Assembly (NCBI GenBank): GCA_022818135.1
Contig: JAFMSR010000018.1
Location: 24,602,498-24,666,497 of the forward strand
DNA: 64,000 bases
Source: Saxidomus purpurata
Lineage: Eukaryota; Mollusca; Bivalvia; Venerida; Veneridae
Reading direction: 5' to 3'
Made by a program: the position numbers and the translations under genes. Below the pieces are notes generated by a model. It had not been told where the DNA came from and searched no databases. It worked only from the letters and a program-made list of their open reading frames with translations. Positions 35,201 to 46,290 of the stretch are shown here, in pieces. Every line of letters starts with the position of its first letter. The stretch's first letter is position 1.

Positions 35201-35374
35201 CCGTCGGGTCCGTCGTTGAAGTCGGTGATTCAGTAGTCTTGTCAGTCGGTCAATGTTGTCTGAAGAAAATCTGTACCGTCTTCGCAATTCTACATCGTCA
35301 AAGTCAGTCAGCTGTCGGTCAATTCGTGGAAACTGTCGGGGTTGTCTGTGTAAAGTGTCTAAAATGTCGGCCAT
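29225..35374 (-). CDS. PIF/Harbinger DDE transposase, five exons, open throughout
   Basis: Nuclear transposase that cuts and joins element ends. Exons on the minus strand in order: 35374-34837, 34337-34236, 33905-33828, 31714-31608, 29422-29225. All introns are GT-AG, phases agree, and the total is 1023 nt (340 aa), close to the ~350 aa usual for HARBI1-type proteins. Start [20 protein letters not shown] at 35374. A helical DNA-binding half (to ~residue 115) precedes the DDE_Tnp_4-type core: D144 in [15 protein letters not shown] at 194-196 in [13 protein letters not shown]223 in [12 protein letters not shown] and E259 in [12 protein letters not shown]. The C-terminus is acidic ([11 protein letters not shown]), ending YFSRW. 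Introns 3 and 4 contain nested family-C and family-A elements. No stop or shift was seen, so the protein may be functional if these introns are spliced. Confidence 0.88.
30019..31336 (+). mobile_element. Helentron-like family A copy inside transposase intron 4
   Basis: Complete: TACCCCCAAAACGAAGTTTA, GGAGTCACCCGGTGGTTGGT, a (GGTC)n run, about eight 146-bp cores, then TTGGGGGGTATTAATCACAT and AGCTCTAGTT. It is one of the best-preserved copies of the family here. Confidence 0.9.
31935..33385. repeat. ~240 bp tandem duplication flanking a family-C insertion
   Basis: 31935-32161 and 33145-33385 are diverged direct copies: CATACTTTTTCAGATAAATA, a TG-rich microsatellite, then TAGCATGTTTTCATTGAATG and GACATATTTTT. 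The family-C element sits at the end of the first copy, so the second copy shows the sequence before insertion. Confidence 0.75.
32162..33133 (+). mobile_element. Helentron-like family C copy inside transposase intron 3
   Basis: Complete: AGCTCGACTTTTCTATGAAA, AGGGGAGCTATCCTACTCG hairpin, ~190 bp cores starting GGTTAAGTTTTTCGTACCAC, and 3' end GTCAAGCGCGCTGTCCTACT, GACAGCTCTTGTT. Flanks ATATTTTT and AAATAAGTT correspond to the unoccupied ATATTTTTAAGTAAGTT at 33373-33389, with no target duplication. Confidence 0.85.
34638..34675. repeat. 12-bp perfect inverted repeat containing TGACGTCA
   Basis: CCCCAGTGACGT and ACGTCACTGGGG separated by 14 bp, in transposase intron 1. The right arm carries a CRE-like TGACGTCA. 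Its role is unknown. Confidence 0.5.
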
Positions 35375-35419
35375 CTTGAAAATGGTTACCTCTCTGGTTA
35401 ATTACTTACCTTGGTCATA

Positions 35420-35558
35420 GAGGTAGGTAAGTTTAACCGCGGTTTACATCTGGTTAAAATTACCGGCGAGTTTTATACAACTGCTTACCACGTTTTAACC
35501 ATGAATTTAACCTGTGGTTAATTTTAACCATGGGTTAAATTGTTTATACAAATGGCTG
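35420..35558 (-). repeat. Right terminal inverted repeat of the Harbinger element
   Basis: Rich in GGTTAA palindromes and ends TTGTTTATACAAATGGCTG. It lies ~50 bp upstream of the transposase start, so it probably also holds the transposase promoter (inference). Confidence 0.75.
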
Positions 35559-35561
35559 CAG

Positions 35562-36308
35562 GTGGTTGGTCGGTCGGTCAGGCGGTCTGTTGCATTTTCC
35601 TTGTCCGAACATAACTTGAAAACTACTTGTTGGAATTCAATACAACTTCATACAATGGTCAAGCACATTGAGAGGAAGTGCAGTGCACAAGAACCATAAC
35701 TCCATCTTGACTCATTACAGAGTTATTGCCCTTTGTTACTTTTCCTTGTCCGGAGCATAACTTGAAAACTACTGGTTGGAATTCAAAACAACTTCATACA
35801 ATGATCAAGCACAATAAGAGGAAGTGCAGTGCACAAGAACCGTAACTCTATCAATAGTAATTACTGAGTTATTGCCCTTTGTTACATTTCCTTGTCTGGA
35901 GCATAACTTGAAAACTACTGGTTGGAATTCAATACAACTTCATACAATGGTCTAGCACAATGAGAGGAAGTGCAGTGTACAAGAACCATAACTCTATCGT
36001 GAGTATTTACAGAGTTACTGCCGCATGTTACTTTTCCTTGTCCGGAGCATAACTTGAAAACTACTGATTGGAATTCAATACAATGGTCAAGTACATTGAG
36101 AGGAAGTGCAGTGCACAGGAACCATAACTCTATCTTGACTCATTACAGAGTTATTGCCCTTTGTTACTTTTCCTTGTCAGGAGCATTACTAGAAAACTAC
36201 AGGTTGGAATTCAATACAACTTCATACAATGGTCTAGCACAATGAGAGGAAGTGCAGTGTACAAGAACCATAACTCTATCTTGACTATTACAGAGTTATT
36301 GCCCATTT
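35562..36308 (+). mobile_element. Family A copy, right part split by the Harbinger element
   Basis: Begins GGTGGTTGGTCGGTCGGTCA and continues with five 146-bp cores. Its 3' tail is replaced at ~36310 by the family-F element. Together with 22857-22896 it forms one disrupted copy. Confidence 0.85.
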
Positions 36309-36310
36309 TT

Positions 36311-37668
36311 ATTTATCCCGCGCCAAGGCGAAGGGGATATTAGAAATGGTCTCCGTCCGTCCGTCCGTCTGTGCTTACATTTGGATACTTAGGTGGCTAT
36401 AGGAACAATAGGTAACAGTAAATACTCTTTGATGTCATTCATTCCGTAAGCTCTTAGGTGGCTATGTTTTCTCTTACGTGGCTAAAATAACAATGGAGAG
36501 AACAATAGAGTAGCCACATAAGTATCCATATGTTAGAACGTCCGTCCGTCTGTCCCAATTTTGTCCAGAGCATAACTCCAAACGTACTTGAGGGATTTTC
36601 TTCCAACTTCATACACTGACAGAGCACATTGGGAGGAAGTGCAGTGTGTAAGAACAATAACTCTACCTTATAAAGTAAATCTAATAAAGGGGAATAACTC
36701 TAAAAGTAGGCAAGGTAGAGTTATTGTTCTTGCACACTGCACTTCCTACCAATGTGCTATGTAAGTGTATTAAGTTTGAAGTAAATCCCTCAAGTACTTT
36801 TGGAGTTATGCTCTGGACAAAACTTTTAAAGTAAATCTGATAAAGGGGAATAACTCTGAAAGTAGGCAAGGTAGAGTTATTGTTCTTGCACACTGCACTT
36901 CCTGCCAGTGTGCTATATCAGTGTATAAAGTTTGAAGTAAATCCCTTAAGTACTTTTGGAGTTATGCTCTGGACAAAACTTGTAAAGTAAATCTGATAAA
37001 GGGGAATAATTCTAAAAGTAGGCAAGGTAGAGTTATTATTCTTGCACACTGCACTTCCTACCAATGTGCTATGTCAGTGTATTAAGTTTGAAGTAAATCC
37101 CTCGAGTACTTTTGGAGTTATGCTATTGACAAAACTTTTAAAGTAAATCTGATAAAGGGGAATAACTCTAAAAGTAGGCAAGGTAGAGTTATTGTTCTTG
37201 CACACTGCACTTCCTACCAATGTGCTCTATCAGTGTATTAAGTTTGAAGTAAATCCCTCAAGTACTTTTGGAGTTATGCTCTGGACAAAACTTTTAAAGT
37301 AAATCTGATAAAGGGAAATAACTCTAAAAGTAGGCAAGGTAGAGTTATTGTTCTTACACACTGCACTTCCTACCAATGTGCTATGTCAGTGTAGTTTGAA
37401 GAAAATCCCTCAGGTACTTTTAGTGTTATGCTTCGGACAAAGTTTTTCAAGTAAATCTGATAAAGGGGAATAACTCTAAAAGTAGGCAAGGTAGAGTTAT
37501 TGTTCTTGCACACTGCACTTCCTCCCAATGTGCTCTGTCAGTGTATGAAGTTTGAAGAAAATTGCTCAAGTACTTTTGGAGTTATGCTCCAGACAAAATT
37601 GGGACGGACGCACGGACAGAGACCATTTCTAATATCCCCTTTGCCTTCGGCGGGGGAATAAATAACTA
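36311..37668. mobile_element. Inverted pair of family-F elements (foldback arrangement)
   Basis: Left end TATCCCGCGCCAAGGCGAAG, GGGATATTAGAAATGGTCTC and a GTCC microsatellite. The right end is its inverse (GAGACCATTTCTAATATCCC, CTTTGCCTTCGGCGGGGGAA). The plus-strand half has one core (36540-36670). The minus-strand half has about seven ~153 bp cores (GGCAAGGTAGAGTTATTGTT). The axis is near 36680. Frames here are repeat translations. Confidence 0.75.
36378..36532. mobile_element. 155-bp MITE with TTA target duplication
   Basis: Ends CATTTGGATACTTAGGTGGC and, inverted, CATATGGATACTTATGTGGC, flanked by TTA at 36375-36377 and 36533-36535. It lies in the microsatellite zone of the family-F copy. 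A 3-bp TTA duplication fits a PIF/Harbinger-derived MITE. Confidence 0.65.
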
Positions 37669-37736
37669 TCTACAGATAGACAGGTGATCTATTGTGAAAA
37701 GTGTTTGCTCATCATGCTGCATATAAAGTTAAAATA

Positions 37737-38345
37737 CACTACGGTAGCGACTGACATGTCACCCACCGTTTGCGTACAGCCACATGCTGATTTCTACAAT
37801 ATGTTTCACAACTGAAAGTGAGATTAAGTCATGCGTGCTATGAATTTACTTGATATATAAGGTGCATGTTTCGTTTAGGCTTAGAATTGTGAGCGCAAAA
37901 CAGTGTCCATTGTGGGCGGAAGGTCAATACCGCATTGATTGTAAATGTTTTATCTGAGAAAACAAGATATGATACAAATTCTAAAAATTATTAATGACCT
38001 CTTGCAAAAAAGTGATTGATGCTGTTTTCAGTGTGCTGTATGTACAGTTAGAGACTTACACGTCACCCATGACCGTTTGCGTACAGGTACATGTAGATTT
38101 TTACCATATTATAATAACTTTTGCAATAAAAATGCACACAAACTCGCAACTAAGAATTACTTCTTTTATAAAAGTATGATTATAATGCTTGTAAAACAGG
38201 GAACTTATGTTTGTGCAGTTTGACCGTCTTGATGTATGCACATGTGCGTGTCAAGACAGTTAGCTACTTGCACGTCACCCACCGTTTGCGTACAGGTACA
38301 TGTATATTTTAATTTTAAACCAAATTAGAACTTTTGAAATAAAAA
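37737..38345. repeat. Three degenerate copies of a ~215-300 bp repeat
   Basis: GTCACCCACCGTTTGCGTAC followed by AGGTACATGTAGATTTT occurs at about 37757, 38060 and 38272. The last two also share GCAATAAAAATGCACACAAA downstream. No coding potential. Confidence 0.6.
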
Positions 38346-38383
38346 TGCACACAAATACCCAAAACTAAAACCAATTTGTTTTT

Positions 38384-41300
38384 AGCTCACCTGGCAGAAA
38401 GTGCCAGAGTGAGGTATTAATTTAAAGGGGCAACTGTGGCTGGTATACCAGGGAGTATTTGTTGTGTGCAGCTGTAACTTGATACCTCCAAAACTACCTG
38501 TCAATTAAACTGGAGGTTACTAGAGTGAATGAATCACAATTTTAGCTCTTGAGCTGACTAGAGGCTTCTTTACGTTTCCTATATTTTGTATCTATGAGCA
38601 TTTCGGAATCAGATGAAAATTTATCCACCTCCTGAATCATTTCTTCTCACTTTCTTTTTATCCAATGATATTCATTCATATTCTCCCTTTTTAGAAAATC
38701 TGAAGATAAATACTATATTTCACATCTAACTCACAGAGTCAAATTTTGCACAAGGCCTGATTTTGTGTAATTTCCTACAATATGAATACATTGTGGTAAA
38801 ATGAATATGTCAGCACCCAATTAAGATAGAGTCACAAAATTAATTGGTAATTATATGCCATCAGCATGCAGGTCTGGTTTGTGTATTTTTGAAGGACAAA
38901 AATTCCAGACATGAAACTGATACATGTGTCAGAAAAAGGAGGGAAATTATCACAACAGTTCAAAACACAATACAATGTATATGCATGTAGTTGATGAAGA
39001 ATAAAGTTTATATTTTAATAAAGCATTGCAGAAAAAGTGCATAAGAAAAAGACATGTATTGTTTATATCAAGAGAGTAAATGGAGCTATTTGTGTTAGTT
39101 TTAATGTTCCTGACATGGATTTAAAAGTTCATAGTGATGATAACATGGGATTATGGAAATTGTAGACCATCAAGGAAAAATAAAATGGAGAAATTATTAA
39201 AGTCAATAGTAAAATCAATCTAAAGCCTCATTCTTGGATAATAATGGATCATAATATATAATGAGCCAGGATAACATTAACTGACCCTGCTGGTGCGATC
39301 CTTGCAGTGGTTTAGTAGGAGGATTCTTCGTCTAAGTCACATAAACATTTTTTTAAATTTAAACCGACACTGTTTATGGTTTGCCTTATGTTATATATCT
39401 GCATACCCACGGGCTTGACCAAGAAATGGAAGACTACCTGAACCAGGAAATAGTATCATACAACAAAACATTATTATAGAAAATACTGAACTATACTATA
39501 GTCAGAATGGGCTTTTGAAGTAAAATATAGATGAATGGGGGGAAGAACAAAACATACTGAACCGCAAGGGAAGTTGTGTCCTGCTGTGTACTTTTGCAAG
39601 TTAGACATTTATACCAAAATTAAAAAGTTCAATACTGACTACTTGAAAAACTTATGGCAACTTGAATAGATTTCTGCACAAAAACATAATGTTTATGTTA
39701 CATGTATCTGCTTTTAACTTTTAACTTACTTACTTAGGTCTTGATTACCTTAATGATTCATTTTAATGAAGGATATTCTCATTTTATGGAAATAAACTTT
39801 CATCAAGGTTAGTAAACTGTTTTTGTTCTGTAATGCATGCCACTACTCTCAAGTGTATAAACATCACCACGTGGCCTTTGTTTACAAACACAGAGTTTAT
39901 CAGCAATTAGCCATGCCTACCGGGAAATTCAAATCTGAGATCGTCTGCTTGACAGGTTGATTTTTGTTCTCAAAGTCACTTTTAGAACAGGTATGTCATT
40001 AAGATTTTTGGATGAACTGTTATGAAATGGCACAGTTTACCTTTGTAACAAATTTCAAAGGAAACAGTTCTGTAATTTTGTCAAAAATTTTAAAAAAGGG
40101 TCTCTGATGTGAAACATGTTTGAAATTATTGAAAAACCTGCCCCAGCGCCATCTAGTGGTTTATATAGTCCAGTTACCCCTTTAAGATCACTTTCCGTAT
40201 GTCCGTCCGTGCACCATATCCTTTAAACGACATCTCCTCAGAAACCACTGGGCCAATGTTGATGAAACTTTGCAGGGATGTTCCTTGCATGAAACTCTAT
40301 CAAAGTTGTTCAAAGAATTCCATTCCATGCAGAACTCTGGTTGCTATGGCAACAAATAGGAAAAACTTTAAAAATCTTCTCTGAAACCACAAGGCCTAGA
40401 GCTTAGATATTTGGCATGTAGCATTGTCTAGTGCACCTCTACCAAGATCGTTGAAATTATGACACCCGGGTCAAAATTGACCCCGCACAGGTGGTCACTT
40501 AGTTTTGCATAGGCTTATATAAGAAAAACTTTAAAAAATCTTCTCTGAAACCACAAGGCCTAGAGCTTAGATATTTGGCATGTAGCATTGTCTAGTGCAC
40601 CTCTACCAAGATCGTTGAAATTGTGACACACGGGTCAAAATTGACCCCACACTGGTGGTCACTTAGTTTTGCATAGGCTTATAAAAGAAAAACTTTAAAA
40701 ATCTTCTCTGAAACCACAAGGCCAGGAGCTTAGATATTTGGCATGTAGCATTGTCTAGTGGACTTTTACCAAGATTGTTCAAATTATGACCCCCGGGTCA
40801 AAATTGACCCCGTGAGGGTGGTCACTTGGTTTTACATAGGCTTATATAGAAAAAACTTTAAAAACCTTCTTCTTTGAAACCACAAGGCCTAGAGCTTAGA
40901 TATTTAGCATGTGGCATTGTCTAGTTGCTTTGTACCAAGATTGTTCAAATTATGACCAACGGGTCAAAATTGACCCTGCCCAAGGGGTCACTTGGTTTTA
41001 CATAGGCTTTTATAGGAAAAAATTAAAAAATCTTCTTCTCTGAAACCACAAGGCCTAGAGCTTAGATATTTGGCATGTAGCATTGTCTAGTGCACCTCTA
41101 CCAAGATTGTTCAAATTATGAGCCCTAGGTCAAAATTGACCCCGTCCGGGCGGTCACTTGGTTTTACAAAGGCTTATATCGGAAAAACTTTTAAAATCTT
41201 CTTTTCTGAAACCACAAGGCCTAGAGCTTAGATATTTATTATGTGGCATTTTCTAGTGCACCTCTACCAAGACTGTTCAAATTATGAGCCCTGCGTCAAA

Positions 41301-41649
41301 ACTGACCCCGCCCGGGGAGTCACTTGAATTTACATAGGCTTATATAGGAAAAACTTTAAAAATCTTCTTCTCTGAAACCACAAGGCCTAGAGCTGAGATA
41401 TTTAGCATGTAGCATTGTCTAGTGGACCTTTACCTAGATTGTTCAAATCATGACCCCCTGGTTAAAATTAACCCTTCCCGGGAGGGGGGTGGCGGGGGAA
41501 AGCACTTGATTTCACATAATAATAGATATTTGAAATGTTACTAAGCATTGTGTAGTGGACCTCTACGAATAATGTAAGAATCATGACCCCTTTTATTATA
41601 GCAAATGGTAGTCAGGTGGGCAATATAGGGCCATCATGGCCCTCTTGTT
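38384..41649 (+). mobile_element. Helentron-like family B copy interrupted by a TTAA element
   Basis: The 5' hairpin AGCTCACCTGGCAGAAAGTG, CCAGAGTGAGG at 38384 is separated from the microsatellite and cores (40186-41649) by the insertion at 38426-40181. About eight cores follow. The 3' end is GTGGGCAATATAGGGCCATC, ATGGCCCTCTTGTT. Confidence 0.8.
38426..40181. mobile_element. 1.76 kb non-autonomous TTAA-type transposon
   Basis: TTAA duplications at 38422-38425 and 40182-40185 flank inverted ends AGGGGCAACTG and AGGGGTAACTG. The family-B element continues on both sides. Inside is AT-rich DNA with no transposase frame. TTAA points to piggyBac or Kolobok mobilisation. The ends differ from those of the 6.5 kb element, so it is a separate family. 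Confidence 0.65.
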
Positions 41650-42244
41650 TCCTCTAAATATTGCCTGAGGTGCACATTATCATGTCCAGTCAAACTTCTT
41701 CTTTCATTTGGTTTTGTTCTTATACAACAAATGACGAAAGTATACCTTTTGTGACGTCACGCATACTTTTATCGACGTCACAAAGTTAACGGTGTATACT
41801 AATCATAATTTGAACATATGTCAATATATACTTAACTTTAATTCTCTATGAAAAACGGGTCAAAATCGACCCAAAACGTACTGAGCCCTTAATTTGCAGA
41901 GAATAAAAAAGGGGAAACAAATGCAATGAAAATATTAAGATTGATTTCTCAATTTGAGAAAAGACTACAATAATACATTTAATTAGGCAAAATGCGTCGC
42001 CATGAACACTGAGGCAAATCGAATCACGGAATCTTATGGAGATTTACGAATATATTGCTCCTGAACACAGATAGGCTAATCGATGTTTGATATCTTATCT
42101 AATGATCAAAATTCTTGGGTATGGTGGTATATAACATGGCTGAGTATCATCAAGGACGCACTAGAGAAGTCCTAAAATAAATATTTCTGAGGGAGCATAC
42201 CCCCGGACCCCCCTAGACTGCCTCCGTTTAAATATACCTCAGGC
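41650..42244. other. Unassigned sequence
   Basis: No gene. It contains two close TGTGACGTCACGCATACTTT / ATCGACGTCACAAAG blocks (41750-41785) and a GGGAGCATACCCCCGGACCC phrase that looks repeat-derived. Confidence 0.45.
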
Positions 42245-42620
42245 TACTGCAGCTGTTATGTCAACTTTTGATTACTGTTTTACTGTCTTTGGAAAAGAAC
42301 CCAATCCCTTATAAGTAAGATAACTAAATTCCAGAAAAGGGCAGCAAGAATTATACTCAATAAACCGGCTAAAATGCCATCTTAAGATAAAAAATTTTAA
42401 TTGAAATGGTTGTCTGTTGAAGACAGATGTAAATATCACACTTCTATTTTAGTTTTCAAATACTTTAAAAACATGGCCCCAGATTATTAATCTGAATCAC
42501 TGACATTGTCAAATCAAAGCACTGAAAGTGCTGACAACAATGTGTCCTCTGCAAAATGAGTGATACCTCGCTAACAGTATCTATGTTCTTGACCATGCGG
42601 TTTTAGACAATATTTTTTAA
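42245..42620 (+). pseudogene. Non-LTR retrotransposon C-terminal coding relic
   Basis: Shifted frames give MSTFDYCFTVFGKE, QKRAARIILNKPAKMPS, ILIEMVV and YFKNMAPDY. These match the post-RT region common to jockey/CR1-like ORF2 proteins (DYCxxVWG, QKRAARxI, KCLNxxAPxYL). The following AAATCAAAGCACTGAAAGTG is shared with 13240. Confidence 0.65.
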
Positions 42621-42631
42621 TTGTTTCGTAT

Positions 42632-42794
42632 TTTATGCCATAGCAACCAAAGTTTTGCATGGAATGGAAATCATTGAACATTTTGATAGAGTTTCATGCA
42701 AGAAACATCCCTGCAAAGTTTTACAACATTGGACCAGTGGTTTCAGTGATGTCATTTGAAGGAAATGGTGGACTGACGGACAGACGGACGGAAT
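42632..42794 (-). mobile_element. Family B 5'-part fragment, reversed
   Basis: On the minus strand: a CCGTCCGTCTGTCC microsatellite, AATGACATC, CTGAAACCACTGGTCCAATG and TTGCTATGGC. This is the first core of family B only. Confidence 0.65.
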
Positions 42795-43179
42795 GCAATC
42801 CCAATCAATCCATGTAGGAGAGTTACAGCCTTTATATGACAGTTGGGACAGACTGAGGCATTGGATTTTGAAAAACTTGTGGCATTGGAATATCAATAGG
42901 TGCAAGATATTAAGATGATATTTTAAATATATAAAATATAGTTAAATGAAATAAACTATTTGTAACAAAACAAACGTACAAAAAAGCGAACAAATAACAA
43001 ATGAACGAGATCAAAAATTGGAGATCATATTACATACTATCTATGAAATTGTGTTGCTGATGGGATAAATGTTTTTTTTAACCAAAACTTTGACTGTATT
43101 TAACGCATTTCTGTTGCATTCCAAATATGTTAAAAATTTCTGATTACCTTTTACATTGAGTCACACAAAAATCATTATC

Positions 43180-43690
43180 AGCACCCTCAACACATGACCT
43201 GGGGGTCATAATTTGAACAATCTTGGTAAAGGTGAACTAGGCATTTCTATATGCCAAATATCTAATATTTAGGTCTTGTGAATTTAGAGTGAAAGATTTT
43301 AGAAGTTTTTCCCATATAAGCCTGTGTAAAACCAAGTGACACCTCGGTTGGGTTCAGTTTTGACATGGGGGTCATAATTTGAATAATCTTGGTAGAGATC
43401 CAGTAGACAATGCCACATGCTAACTATCTAACCCCTAGGCCTTGTGGTTTTAGAGAAGAAGAGTCTTTAAGTGTTTTCTATTTGTTGCCATAGCAATTAG
43501 AGTTCTGCATGGAATGAAATATTTTGAACAACATTGATAGAGCTTCATGCAAGAAACATCCCTGGAAAGTTTTAACAATGAGATAATGGTTTCAGACAAC
43601 ATGGTGCTGTTAAAGGAAATTGTGGATGGATGGATGATAGACATAATGCGATCTTAATAGCACTATTGGTCCATTTGAGCTAAAATCATA
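43180..43690 (-). mobile_element. Family B copy, reversed and diverged
   Basis: On the minus strand it runs from ATTTTAGCTCAAATGG through TTGCTATGGCAACAAATAGA and TACCAAGATTATTCAAATTA to about two cores. Older than the plus-strand copies. Confidence 0.6.
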
Positions 43691-46072
43691 AAATGCAGTT
43701 TTATGTGTCAGATTGAAAATGCATCACAAGTGTATATGTGGAAGATGGTCTTTCACAAAGCTATGATTTAATAGTAGAATACTGTAAGTGATTTATACTA
43801 ATAGTGATTTATACATTGGGTGTGACAAGTTTCACTTACAATTTCAAAGTACCATGAATGTATGATAGATGCAATCATGTTATCATTGGGATGTAGAGCT
43901 ATGTGCTAAATACAAAAGGACAATGAGCATTTATATGAAACATTTGTCATTGTAGATTTTGAAGGTGGAGTTCAGAACAGTGGGATCATTGATACTGAAG
44001 ATATTACAATTTATAATTGAAAACTCGCCAAGTTGAAAATGGCACCAATTTTGTTAAAACAAGAGGGTTTAAATGGCCACCTGTTACTCTGGTTTCAGAC
44101 AATAAGAATATAAAATGTTTGTATTTTAGGCATTATACCCAAGCGAGTCCTTGATAGGGATAATATTGAACAAGGGGTTGAATTTTAACAATCTTGGTAG
44201 AGGTTTAGTTAACAATGCTGCATGCCAATATATTTAAGCCCTTGGCCTTCTGGTTCATAAAAAGATTGTTAAAGTTTAATGCTGTGAGTTCAGAAATGTT
44301 GTTAAAGAAAGAAGTTAATGGACATCAGATAGACGACAAGGGGTCCTTTTTTAAAGCCACAATTTGCCTTGCTATGATGGGACACAGACAAATTGCAAGT
44401 ATTTGAGCATTAACATAGTAACAGTTTAAATGAAATGTATACATGGTGAGCACTTAAATAGTAACACTATTAATGAAGCATGTACATGGTGAGCACTAAC
44501 ATAGCAATACTATAAATGAAATATATTATGCTTCAGTAATAACAAGAACATTTATATCTTTGAATAAATCCGATATTGTTTATGTTGACATTGGATGTGT
44601 GTTGTACAAATGTGTGAACAATTGAATTTAAACACTCCCATTAACTGCAAAGTTATGCAATATAGTAGAAAAATGAACTATTAGTAAATTTAGCATAAAT
44701 AAAGACACTGCTTTCCTCTCACTCGGGTCAAGCAAATATTTCAAATTTAAAGTAATAAAGTTTTTTAATATGTTACAAATAATTTTACAGTATAGGTTGT
44801 CGGTTAACAGAAATAGAGCTGGACGTTGAGACATATCCCCCCCATTTGTCTCTGTCCAGTTGAACCAGACAAGCACAGTCTCCAAGTCTGGTTCACTCAA
44901 TAAAATTCCAGGGACCAGACAAGGAGACACTTCCTACCTATATTCAATTAAATCCGAGCATTCAAAATATTTACAGGTTGCGCTATGTTACAAGATGATC
45001 TAGACAAACTAACCGGTAAAGTTGGAAAAAGTCTGGGGAAATTGCTTAGTAAATGCAAAGCAAACCATTTCTTCAAATATTAAAAAAAACAAGCTTTTAA
45101 TTACGTGAGACTGCAAATATGATAAGTTAATATTTAAGTGATTTCAATTATGTAATTCAACACTTTACCAAACATGCCTTGGCCAAAGAAGGCCATTCTT
45201 TGTCGTCTAGGATCTTCTATTGTTTATAAAACGAACAGTAAACACGTTGTAACTCTCTGGAGGTAACAGAAATTATTTAACCTCTTCACCGGTTACACCG
45301 TTAACTCAAGCGGAGTAACTCAGCATATCTCAATAACGTCTATCGGTCGCTAAGTTAAGGGTCACCACTATCGGTCGCTGTTTTGTGGTCATTCAATGCA
45401 GCTTTTCGAGTCCGAATGGATTTAAAATCATTTGATGAAATCCGACAATTAAACCGAATACATTGTATCATTCATTTACTTCATCGTTTATGTTTATAAT
45501 ACCTCCCCCTTTAACAAAAACCCACTTTTATTATCCATTTCCGTTTTAAGCACGCATGTAATTTTACTAATGGAAATAAGGATGTTCACATTGTATGAAA
45601 TGTCGGATCCAAATACTCCTCTCGATTACGTTTAATTTCTATAATACATGTATACATGCGGGATGCCAAAACAAGACTTGATCCTGAATCTGCCTGATGG
45701 TGTAGTAATTCAAATACTCTGAATTTTGCCTACATTAGTGTTACAATGATTTAAAACATTAACACGTGTATTACGCAACGGAAACGGGTTTTAGTTTATT
45801 TTTAAGTCGAGATCACAAACACGATCCACACGCATTTCAGCTAAAGTCGATCTACTTTGCAGGCGAAAGGAGAAACCTATGGCTGTTCAAACTGTCAGGG
45901 GCTATACGTTTGACGCATCAGGCGTACGCCGTTCTATTCGTTTCAAAAAGCTAGAATGAAATCGGCGCCTTTTAAGCAATGAGGTTTGGATATACTGGCG
46001 TACCCCGGCTTACTCCGGCCAGCATCAAACGTATAAGTCCCTCCGCTGAGTCGTTTTCAAAATTGCCTACTA
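43691..46072. other. Unassigned sequence with a small tandem repeat
   Basis: No gene recognised. Around 44405-44525 about three ~60 bp copies of GAGCACTAACATAGTAACA, ATGAAATGTATACATGGT occur. Around 45340-45385 TATCGGTCGCT is repeated twice. Frames at 44628-44930 (minus) and 45766-45954 (plus) have no recognisable domain. Confidence 0.4.
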
Positions 46073-46100
46073 TAACAATGTGTCACGTGACACATTGTTA
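46073..46100. promoter_or_regulatory. 28-bp perfect palindrome centred on CACGTG
   Basis: TAACAATGTGTCAC followed by its exact reverse complement. The centre is an E-box (CACGTG) within GTGTCACGTGACAC. It may be a dimeric bHLH-type site or a cruciform-forming palindrome. It lies in a GC-richer stretch near CpG-containing sequence (45940-46060). Confidence 0.45.
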
Positions 46101-46145
46101 AAAATGAAAATTACAGACTGAGATCATTGTCATGTAATATACTGG

Positions 46146-46290
46146 TTATATCACAGTATAAGACAATTATTATAAAGATTCTTTTACGTACTACAGTGCG
46201 CAAATCTGGAATAATAAGCTCAGCTCAAACATTAAGTTCCTTTAAATGCAGATATAAACAGTACTTGTTGCAATCACCAGTTATTTAATC
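46146..46290 (+). pseudogene. Non-LTR retrotransposon 3' coding tail
   Basis: LLRTTVRKSGIISSAQTLSS, FKCRYKQYLL fits the usual last residues of jockey/CR1-like ORF2 (SF..RG..LWN.LP ... SFKKKLKxYLL). Stops and shifts are present. Confidence 0.5.

Larger units (their letters stand above)
22900..35558. mobile_element. PIF/Harbinger DNA transposon, 12.66 kb, with two genes
   Basis: Termini are CAACCATTTGTATAAACAA on the left and, inverted, CAGCCATTTGTATAAACAA on the right, with weaker GGTTAA-rich inverted similarity for ~140 bp. The flanking triplets are CTG (left) and CAG (right), an imperfect CWG pair. It carries the two proteins expected of an autonomous Harbinger: a Myb/SANT-like DNA-binding protein (plus strand, left) and a DDE transposase (minus strand, right), convergently arranged. 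The usual length of such elements is a few kb. The excess comes from nested insertions at 24950, 27424, 30019 and 32162. Confidence 0.9.

Noticed and set aside
44628..44930. 100-codon minus-strand frame
   Set aside because: No motif, no splice or codon signal that would separate it from background.
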